Of a DNA stretch of 64,000 nt, positions 13,987 through 22,908 are shown one piece after another. The stretch spans positions 64,501 through 128,500 of the forward strand of contig CM034143.1 of the NCBI GenBank assembly GCA_019914995.1, given 5' to 3'. The DNA is from Acanthochlamys bracteata (Eukaryota > Streptophyta > Magnoliopsida > Pandanales > Velloziaceae). The notes under the pieces are model-generated. The model was not told the origin of the DNA and made no database searches. It saw only the letters and a program-made list of their open reading frames with translations. The position numbers were made by a program, and so were the translations under genes. Within the stretch, counting starts at the first letter, position 1, and every line of letters begins with the position of its first letter.

Positions 13987-14060
13987 AACTGTCGAATCTG
14001 TCTCTGCTACGAAGGAGGAGAGTTTCAATGTCGAATCTGTCTCTGTTAGAAGCAAGTTCT
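13987..14060 (-). pseudogene. Degenerate exon 1 remnant of ABC copy 2
   Basis: On the minus strand this stretch encodes ETLLLRSRDRFD, matching the end of exon 1 in copy 1 ([12 protein letters not shown]). Upstream of it the frame meets TAG before any ATG, so the roughly 80-residue N-terminus of copy 1 has no counterpart. The only donor-like GT lies after GACA, which would put the next exon out of frame and into TAA. A 17-bp stretch containing the RDRFD codons is repeated 39 bp away (13990-14006 and 14029-14045). Confidence 0.65.
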
Positions 14061-16202
14061 CTGTGCTTCTAGATTAAAAGCGAGTCAAAACGCAGGCTGA
14101 CGATTTTGTATGGCTGTAATGCAGCACTTGAATTTTCCCTCATAAAAATATTCATCGTGCTCGACCCATTAATCTTAAACTATAAGGATCATATATGTAT
14201 CTATATATAGATGCATGCATACAACAGATCTCTGTATATTTACTACTGAATATTCGGCAACAAAGTGTACCGATTAAGCACTGGACTGTCGATTTTAGAA
14301 AAAGTATATATTGAATGTTATGATGATACGAAGAACGATGACAAGGCAGATATATCCATGTGGCTCCCGTATCTCCAATTTTAATGCAGCTCCATATCAT
14401 GCACGCAAGTTTAATTTTCAAGTGGAAGACGAAACAAAATAAACTATAAAAAAAAAAAAAAGAAACTAGGCCACGTACCGCCTTATTTGATTTTGTTTTT
14501 GGTATATCTTTCAGTACTGGAAAGAATTTGTAACTAGGCTACGTAGCTTACTGGATAGGAAGCAACTCTTTAAAATTTCCTACAAGTTTTCAACAGGAAT
14601 TGCTTTCAAGCACGAGCGATATTGGATGCACATTCTTCTTCGATCTGGAGTAGATAGGAGATAGAAAATGTAGAAGAAGACTGGAATTATACATATAGGA
14701 TTCATCAAACTAGGAATAATATATAATGAATGGATATGGAAAAACGTGTTAATAGTAAGTAGTCAATTTGGTTAAGCAAGGAACTTAACGGTTTATTCTT
14801 TGTACAAGCGACACCATACTGAATATATATTTCATTTGGCATAACCATACACTTGCCTTTGTTTGTTTGTTAGACTTTTCTTTTTTATTACTATCAGTCT
14901 ATTAATTAGGTAAATAGATTACTGCACGCTTGTGTGGCTCATTCGTTTAATTCTGATTCAAATTCGGTCCAGTCTAAATTTTAAACCTAACCAAAATCAA
15001 AATTTAATGTAAGCCTACATACCTATACCTATACATATATAGTCGAGACAAATACAGTTGGATAAACAAACAGAAGTACCGGCTTAACTTGGTATAGATG
15101 AGTGCGATCAATTAACTTTCCGACAATTAGTGGAACTACAGAGAGATGTGGCAAGACGGTTTGGATGATATGAACATATCTCTACTTAAATAAGTCCGAG
15201 TTCGATCTAGATACAAAAACAACTTTTTTAAGTACGTATATAATTAAGACAGTTAGATTGAGAAAAAGATACTTGCATTAATTACCGTTTGGTACACGTG
15301 AAGACCTTTATTAGTTAATTCCTCGATCTCGTTCGTGATCGATCGAAAATCACCCAACGTACTTAACTAGCATGTCGATGCTAGCTAGCTGTTATTTGTC
15401 ACCGACTGCTCTGCTGCAAACATTAAGCAAACCAAGAAAGAATCAGATAACAGGAAAGACAAAAAAAAATTAAGTTTACTTGCTACCTAGCTGCATGCAG
15501 GCACCCAGCCTTCTTATAGATTCCTGCGTGCATGATTAGCTACTGATTAAGCTAGCTGTAATCAGTCACAGGTTACAATTGAAAGAGCAATGAAACAAAA
15601 GTCTAGACTCTTAGAGGACCACAGTAGAGTGTTTCTGGCATGCATGCAGTTCAATGCCTAAAAAATTACTTAAATTAGTCAGACAATTAACATGCACCTA
15701 GTAATATGATGAAAAAGCAGTGTCCAGTAATTAAATATGTAGTTTACTTTGATATATTGCTCACCTATGTTTATTCAGAAAGAGAGATCCACTAGAAGAT
15801 CTTGACTCTTTATCATAGGAGCCGGATAACCCGCCCTAAGTCACCCCTCTTAGCAAATGGCTCCACCTGTTTATGTAGAGATCCCATCCAACTAACCGAT
15901 AACCTATCAAATTGCTCGACAAACAAATAACCACCAAGAAATACATATCACCAGTTTCAAAGGAAGCTCCAAAAAGTACATACGTTTTTTTTTTTTTGGT
16001 AGGCCAGCTTCGACAAATAACATATGTTTGATGCCGGCAATAGAAACTCAGGGCCACCACAAATCAACTCTACATACACACATATCGCTGAAACTTTCAA
16101 GATACATTTGTTTGGACTCATTCCACTACCAAATGAATCCCTTCAGCAAAAGATTCAAAATATTTCCATAGATGACTAACATGGAGCGGTGACCTGGATG
16201 CA
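14061..16202. other. Intergenic, no supported gene
   Basis: AT-rich spacer between the broken 5' end of the ABC copy 2 locus and the 3' end of BUD31. It contains a poly-A stretch at 14449-14461 and scattered TATA-like runs. No reading frame resembles the missing transporter N-terminus. The right part, near 15.8-16.2 kb, may include BUD31 3' UTR. Confidence 0.5.
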
Positions 16203-16909
16203 TCAATCTCCACTAGCACAGCCTCTGCAACCACAATGCACGCATTCGATGACCTTCTCCTCCCTCAAGTGTTTAGGAACCCTGCAGACACATGTTGTCC
16301 CAAAGTTGTGGTCACGAGGTTGCATGCAGCGGAGGCAGCAAAGGCGTTCATAACCCGGCTGCATAGAGCAAAATGACACTGTTAGCCATGCAGATTATGC
16401 AGTCTTACACAGAAACATGTGAAAAAGAAGGATGCCAGGTCCTGCTAAAACACGAAAGATTTGAACAATGCAAGGTATGCGACATATGCTTCAGCAAGAA
16501 ATAACACCTTCAACAAATTAATAAATTTTGAATATGTGAAAGGCTTAACAACAATGTCAATATAATTTAACCATTATCACTGTTTCAGAAAGCCTGTTTT
16601 CTAACATACAAACAAACATAAGGATATAGCCAATACCTTCTTCCATTTAGCAATCAAATTCCGATCAGCATACCCCTGATCCAAGCAGAACTCATAGAGT
16701 TCCTTTGATATTTCCTTCCTCCTATAGTAAAGGTCATAAATGTAACGACTCTTTTGGTGGGTGAGCTTGAAGATGGGCCATAATGCCTCGCACTTCCTCT
16801 TACCGTCATGTGGATCGTTTTCAGCTGACAGTAATACGATGCACAAAAAAAATCACTTCATTACTAAGAACATCAAAATCCTATCGCGGACATTATCTTA
16901 ACCTCTCTC

Positions 16910-16948
<39 letters not shown>

Positions 16949-17065
16949 GACGAAGGGTTTATAACTATTACCTTCTCTCATCTTAGCTTCAAGCTCGCGG
17001 AGAGTGGGTTCAATGAGTTCCCATCCATCCGGGTACTGAACGCGGCTTGTCTTAACCTTCGGCAT
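16203..17065 (-). CDS. BUD31: BUD31/G10 spliceosome-associated protein
   Basis: BUD31 (G10) is a small, highly conserved nuclear protein of the activated spliceosome. Three exons (minus): 17065-16972, 16824-16637, 16358-16203, joining in frame to 145 residues, close to the family's usual length (about 144-145). It starts MPKVKTSR. The C-terminal third carries the cysteine-rich zinc-binding region ([35 protein letters not shown]). The middle has the family-typical helical segment [17 protein letters not shown]. The first intron contains a compound (TC)n(AC)n microsatellite at about 16903-16949. A CAG/GTAACC site near 17328 suggests an intron in the 5' UTR. The upstream region is part of the triplicated unit. 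Confidence 0.97.
16903..16949. repeat. Compound (TC)n(AC)n microsatellite in BUD31 intron 1
   Basis: About 28 bp of CT repeats are followed by about 16 bp of CA repeats on the plus strand, a few bases from the BUD31 exon 1 donor at 16971. Seen directly; likely length-polymorphic. Confidence 0.9.
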
Positions 17066-17265
17066 CGTTTGTTTGAATTGATTGATCGATTATTTACTAC
17101 TCCTCCTTCAATCCAATCTGGAGAAAACCAGACAAAAAAAAAACAACAGTAGTAGCAGCAATTGAAATCCCTGAAAAAATTGGCGAAAATCGAAGATAAC
17201 CGACACGAATCAATCGAAAACTAGAAATTGAGAATTTTAACTACCGAAAACCTTCAAATTCGAGC

Positions 17266-17520
17266 GACAAAACCCTAACAAAACCATTAGACTAGAAACA
17301 TCGGTTACCTGTGAGCGAAGAAAAATCAATCGACCGAACCCTTTCTCTTTTCCTTGCGGTCGAGAGAGAGGGAGAGAGAGAGAAGACGCGACTTGAAGAA
17401 ACGTGTTAGGTTGCTTCGGCTCGTGACGAATTCGAGTTCTGGGCTATAGCCCGAACCACCTACCTTCTTTTAAATAACCCAATGCTTTTAGGCCCATTAG
17501 CCCACTCCCGCCCAGTAAAC
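17266..17520 (-). promoter_or_regulatory. BUD31 upstream region with telo-box and TGGGCY elements
   Basis: The BUD31 leader/promoter has a telo-box (AAACCCTA, about 17272) and several TGGGCY/RGCCCA site-II-like elements between about 17440 and 17500, including the perfect palindrome GGGCTATAGCCC. These pairs are typical of plant genes for ribosome, splicing and other growth functions. The part right of 17393 recurs in the two further tandem copies. Confidence 0.5.
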
Positions 17521-17690
17521 ACACAAGCTAATTAACCCAACAGATAAATACAATCTCTACAAAGTAACAAACAGGTGAAATAAAAACAACATTTTATATG
17601 AAACTTTATAAATCAGAAATTCTGCACTTTGAATTAAATCAAAACAATCATACAAGAATTTTATTCGTTTGATATCTAACATTTTGTTGT

Positions 17691-17961
17691 TCATGAAGAA
17701 ACAGAAGTGAGTTTCTTTTCTGATACTATACTATCCAGCAGTGATTCGCACGCATCTTCCAGTATATCTAAAATCTGCAAAAATATAAGAGTTTTTTTGA
17801 AATGACGGTCATGGATATAAAGTAGTTGCCAGAAATTTTCACAGATTATATGCTGTACATTATCTATGAAGTACCTTTTCGAAACCCTTTGGACCTCCAT
17901 AATAAGGATCAGAAACTTCGGTTTCCTTGTGTCTCTTACAGAAGGAGCACATCAGTTTGAC
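17691..17961 (-). pseudogene. Duplicated phosphatase terminal exons, copy C
   Basis: Copy C of the two terminal phosphatase exons: 17961-17875 and 17774-17691, both with consensus splice sites and open frames. It encodes VKLMCSFC...EVSDPYYGG and [13 protein letters not shown]...LTSVSS. Compared with copy A it has S for P just before the catalytic Asp-Pro-Tyr, and I for V at the start of the last exon. It could act as an alternative 3' end if copies A and B were skipped; otherwise it is a gene fragment. Confidence 0.8.
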
Positions 17962-18876
17962 CTGCATGGATTATAATGGCTCATAAGAAAACATACATTC
18001 CTACTCAATAAAACCATCTCCATCCTGATTCATCAAACATTTATACGCTTTAGAAAACTTCACCGCACTGTGTCCAAGACATGAGCAGTAAATTACATGG
18101 CTCTGAATTTTTCACAGAGTACTGAAGGAGATTTTCAGAGATATGATGTGATGTCTAGCGACATGTTATGGCTTCAATCAGATTTTACAGAGACAGAACA
18201 TGTCATGACTTATATATGACATCTTTGATCCCCTTTTATTCCTTCTACAGCCTAACAAAATACTACGCTGTATCTCTACCACTGAGTACACATTTGAAAA
18301 TCCTCCTCATCAATATTTTACTCATAAATAGCGCCCTGAAATAACAGGGGATTCATCTTACAATGCAGTCAGTGAGATCGTCTGTATTGCAAAGACGTGC
18401 AACTTCAATTCGTAGCAAGCATCATCTCTATGCTTCAGTGCTTCCAATCACAACAGAGAGCTCTTAAATCTTCCTATGACAAAAATTTAGCAGTTCCATA
18501 CAAAACCACTAATTTCTAAGCACGCAAATCAAAGTTGAACCACTGAAACAAACCTTTTTTGGTGCGACTTGAAGAACCGTGTTAGGTTGCGTCGGCTCGT
18601 GACCTTTGGAATTCGAGTTCTGGGCTATAGCCCGAACCACATACCTTCTTTTAGATAACCCAATGCTTTTAGGCCCATTAGCCCACTCCCGTCTAGTAAA
18701 CACACAAGCTAATTAACCCAACAGATGAATACAGTCTCTACAAAGTAACAAACAGATGAAATAAATCTACAACAACATTTTATATGGAACTTTATAAATC
18801 AGAAATTCCGCACTTTGAATTAAATCAAAACAATCATACAGGAATTTTGTTCGTTTGATATCTAACATTTTGTTAT

Positions 18877-19147
18877 TCATGAAGAAGCAGAAGTGAGTTT
18901 CTTCTCTGATACTATACTATCCAGCAGTGATTCGCACGCATCTTCCAGTATATCTAAAACCTGCAGAGATAAAAGAGTTTTTTTGAAATGGCGGTCATGG
19001 ATATAAAGTAGTTGCCAGAAATTTTCACAAATTATATGCTGTACATGATCTATGAAGTACCTTTTCGAAACCCTTTGGACTTCCATAATAAGGATCAGGA
19101 ACTTCGATTTTCTTGTGTCTCCTACAGAAGGAGCACATCAGTTTGAC
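18877..19147 (-). pseudogene. Duplicated phosphatase terminal exons, copy B
   Basis: Copy B: exons 19147-19061 and 18960-18877. The frame is open and splice sites are intact, though the acceptor is TTTAG rather than TGCAG. Relative to copy A it has R for K, KI for ET and S for G in the penultimate exon ([20 protein letters not shown]). The last exon is identical at protein level to copy A. Either an alternative 3' end or a non-functional fragment. Confidence 0.8.
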
Positions 19148-20052
19148 CTAAATTGATTATAATGGCTCATAAGAAAACATACATTCCTACTCAATAAAAC
19201 CATCTCCATCCTGATTCATCAAACATTTATACGCTTTAGAAAACTTCACCGTGACCGTGTCCAAGACGCGTGGCGAGAAATTACATGGCTCTGAATTTTT
19301 CACAGAGTACTTAAGGAGATTTTCAGAGATATGATGTGATGTCTAGCGACATGTTATGGCTTCAATCAGATTTTACAGAGACAGAACATGTCATGACACA
19401 TCTTTGATCCCCTTTTACTCCTTCTACAGCCTAACAAAATACTACGCTGTATCTCTACCACTGAGTACACATTTGAAAATCCTCCTCATCAATATTTTAC
19501 TCATAAATAGCGCCTGAAATAACAGGGATTCATCTTACAATGCAATCGGTGAGATCGCTCAGATTGCAAAGACGTGCAACTTCAATTCGTAGCAAGCATC
19601 ATCTCTATGCTTCAGTGTTTCCAATCACAACAGAGAGCTCTTAAATCTTCCTATGACAAAAATTTAGCAGTTCCATACAAAACCACTAATTTCTAAGCAC
19701 GCAAATCAAAGTTGAACCACTGAAACAAACCTTTTTTGGTGCGACTTGAAGAACCGTGTTAGGTTGCGTCGGCTCGTGACCTTTGGAATTCGAGTTCTGG
19801 GCTATAGCCCGAACCACCTACCTTCTTTTAGATAACCCAATGCTTTTAGGCCATTAGCCCACTCCCGTCCAGTAAACACACAAGCTAATTAACCCAACAG
19901 ATGAATACAGTCTCTACAAAGTAACAAACAGGTGAAATAAATCTACAACAACATTTTATATGGAACTTTATAAATCAGAAATTCCGCACTTTGAATTAAA
20001 TCAAAACAATCATACAGGAATTTTGTTCGTCTGATATCTAATATTTTTTTGT

Positions 20053-22171
20053 TCATGAAGAAGCAGAAGTGAGTTTCTTCTCTGATACTATACTATCCAG
20101 CAGTGATTCGCACGCATCTTCCAGTATATCTAAAACCTGCAGAGATAAAAGAGTTTTTTTGAAATGGCGGTCATGGATATAAAGTAGTTGCCAGAAATTT
20201 TCACAAATTATATGCTGTACATGATCTATGAAATACCTTTTCAAAACCCTTTGGACCTCCATAATAAGGATCAGGAACTTCGGTTTCCTTGTGTCTCTTA
20301 CAGAAGGAGCACATCAGTTTGACCTGCATGGATTATAATGGCTCATAAGAAAACATACATTCCTACTCAATAAAACCATCTCCATCATGATTCATCAAAC
20401 ATTTATACGCTTTAGAAAACTTCACCGCACTGTGTCCAAGATATGAGCAGTAAATTACATGGCTCTGAGTTTTTCACAGAGTACTTAAGGAGATTTTCAG
20501 AGATATGATGTGATGTCTAGCGACATGTTATGGCTTCAATCAGATTTTACAGAGACAGAACATGTCATGACACATCTTTGATCCCCTTTTACTCCTTCTA
20601 CAGCCTAACAAAATACTACGCTGTATCTCTGCCACTGAGTACACATTTGAAAATCCCCCTCATCAATATTTTACTCATAAATAGCGCCCTGAAATAACAG
20701 GGGATTCATCTTACAATGCAGTCAGTGAGATCGTCTGTATTGCAAAGACGTGCAACTTCAATTCGTAGCAAGCATCATCTCTATGCTTCAGTGTTTTCAA
20801 TCACAACAGAAAGCTCTTAAATCTTCCTATGACAAAATTTAGCAGTTCCATACAAAACCACTAATTTCTAAGCACGCAAACCAAAGTTGAACCACTGAAA
20901 CAAACCTTTTTGGGTGCGTCTGTAGGAAGAGTCTCTCTGAACCTCCACCTTTCAAATGCACTCAGTATATCCTCTGGAAGAAAAAAAAAAAGGAGCTCAT
21001 TAACCACTCATTTTTTCACAAATAATCAATAAAGAAATTTGAATGGAATACCTCGGTTCTGCATGTCCATAGCAAGTATGAGATCAAAGTCCCTGAAATC
21101 AGAGGGCTTGATTGGGCGTGATATCGATGTTACTTCGATTCCACGCCTCTTTGCAGCCGCCCTCATCCTCGGGTCTGCCTGATTACCCTGAAGTCCCGGT
21201 ACAACCCAAATTCAATTCAGAGATTCCAAGTTTCATATTCACAACAATCAATAAATCTAAAATTCACTAAAGAGATGATAAAAAAATTCAATTTTTGTAT
21301 CGTAAAAGTAATGAATGGAGTGTGTATGAGTTCAAAATTCAATCCTTTTAACCAAGATAATAACACATGCCTCATGGTAACCGATGGTGCCGGCAGAGTC
21401 AATGAAGAAACTTCCCTCGAGACCTCTCTTGGTAACCATGCCACGGAACACAGCCTCTGCTGCTGGGCTCCGACATATGTTTCCTGTCCATAGTCCAACG
21501 TGAAACAACAACAACAAGACGTCAAGATCCAATCTTTCTATTCCCAAGCAAAACAAGACCAAAACCTTTCTCATTCACAATCAAACAAGATTCAATCTTT
21601 CTACTCACAATCAAAGCAAAAGACTGAATCTCTCTTTTCACAATTGAAACAAGATTCGTTGTTTCTTCACAATCCAAACAAGATTCAATCATTCTACTCA
21701 CAATCAAAGCAAAGACTGAATCTCTCTTTTCACAATTGAAACAAGATTCATTGTTTCTTCACAATCCAAACAAGATACAACCTTCCTGTTAATACATCAA
21801 GGCAAGATTCAAGTTTTTCTACTCGCAACCAAAAACAAGATCAATCTTTCTACTCTCATCCAAAACAAAAGGAAAAGAAAAAAAGAGTAATCTTTCTAAC
21901 CAAGGCAGACGAAGAGGATAGAGAAAGGCCTGGGACTCGCAGCGACAGTGTCCTCCTCCGTTGCCACGTCAGCAGAAGAAGAAGCAGAAGCCATGGAGGA
22001 GCGCTGCCACGGCGGGAGTGATTGAACGGAGACGAGAACCGACGAGTACAACGTGAACGGTAAATAACAAAAAGAAGGGCGGATGTAAAATGGTAACTTC
22101 CGAGCGATTGTTGTGATAGGGGTGGTAATACTACTACCAGCTGCAGCTGCAGCAAATGCTCTCGTGGTCAT
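20053..22171 (-). CDS. Low-molecular-weight protein tyrosine phosphatase, organelle-targeted form
   Basis: Cysteine-based phosphatase of the LMW-PTP family, which removes phosphate from phosphotyrosine through a Cys intermediate. Exons (minus): 22171-21901, 21483-21371, 21187-21052, 20973-20906, 20323-20237, 20136-20053; 252 residues. The P-loop CLGNICRS (about residues 88-95) spans the first intron. The catalytic acid lies in VPDPYYGG in exon 5. About 80 residues precede the core, Ala/Ser/Arg-rich and transit-peptide-like; an internal ATG (MASASSSAD, about residue 60) could give a cytosolic form. Intron 2 (21370-21188) begins GC after CATGAG; other donors break the frame. Intron 1 holds a minisatellite. 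Exons 5-6 are the nearest of three tandem copies. Confidence 0.93.
21535..21870. repeat. Minisatellite of ~30-bp monomers in phosphatase intron 1
   Basis: TCACAAT recurs at about 21575, 21605, 21638, 21667, 21698, 21730 and 21759, spacings 29-33. Three monomers form a higher unit of about 92-93 bp seen twice (from 21586 and from 21679) with few differences. Degenerate copies extend to about 21870. The whole array is inside intron 1 of the phosphatase gene (21484-21900). Confidence 0.85.
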
Positions 22172-22908
22172 GGTTGGTGTTTGTTCTTCTTTGTCGTCTT
22201 TCTTCTTTCGGCGGCCCAAGAAACAAAAAAAAAACTGGACTTTTCAAGATTGGTTTTTCTTTTTCTTTATTTTCTGGGAACAGATAGATTGGGGAACTGG
22301 ATTCTGGCACTGCCAGCCACATGACATGTTTTCCTTTTTGCAATGAATGAGAAAAGCCTTGATATCGTATTCAACAAATCGCATCTGAAGCTTGGAGTAA
22401 AGTTTATTATATTAATTCTACTATTATTCCAACGGAAACATTATTTACAATCAAAGAAATGGACTGATTCATTGAAGGAGAACAACAGCTCTGCTGAACA
22501 CGAGATATACATACGCTTTGAATCTTGATAAAGATACAGACGTCCACTTTCTTTCAAAATATAATGATGGATGGATGTTATTAACAGGGAGCAGAGAGAA
22601 AATCTTGCTCAGCACAGCACAACACAGTATAGTATAGCATAGCACAGCATAGCAGAATCTGCATTTACAACAAAGGTTTGGCATGCTAGAAAAACCGGAA
22701 AATGGCTTCATGCCTAGGAGAGAGGGGAAGTAACAAGCAGCTCTCCTTGTATATTTTCTTGAATCTGAACGAGGGGAAAGGTCTAATAAACCTCATAGGA
22801 TTTCTGCAGCAATCCGCCTGAGTGAATTCTATAAATATCCGCATTGTATATACCTCAACCACGTTTTCTTAAATGTAACCACAACCCCTCTACAGCTCAA
22901 GATCCATG
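22172..22908. other. Intergenic: phosphatase 5' flank and kinase 3' UTR
   Basis: Holds the promoter and leader of the phosphatase (right of 22171) and probably the 3' UTR of the kinase (left of 22909). Around 22610-22660 there is a degenerate short-period repeat built from CACAGCA/TATAGCA units. No other gene is supported. Confidence 0.5.

Larger units (their letters stand above)
17393..20918. repeat. Three tandem 1.18-kb copies: phosphatase 3' exons plus BUD31 upstream DNA
   Basis: Copies are 17393-18566, 18567-19743 and 19744-20918 (1174, 1177 and 1175 bp), a few percent diverged. Each begins ACTTGAAGAA in the BUD31 upstream region and runs through the phosphatase last exon, intron, penultimate exon and next intron. 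The two left copies end on a 14-base stub of exon 4 with its donor (minus strand GCACCAAAAAAG/GTTTG); the right copy is continuous with full exon 4. The junction shares GCG with the BUD31 flank, as expected for unequal exchange or microhomology-mediated tandem duplication. Confidence 0.95.

Noticed and set aside
17691-17900. Three near-identical 69-codon frames starting MEVQR (also 18877-19086 and 20053-20262)
   Set aside because: The ATG is out of frame inside the penultimate phosphatase exon, and the frame reads through the intron into the last exon. It recurs only because the unit is triplicated.
21275-21739. Plus-strand frames rich in Lys/Gln/Ser
   Set aside because: They run through the minisatellite and antisense to phosphatase exon 2; the repetitive composition explains them.
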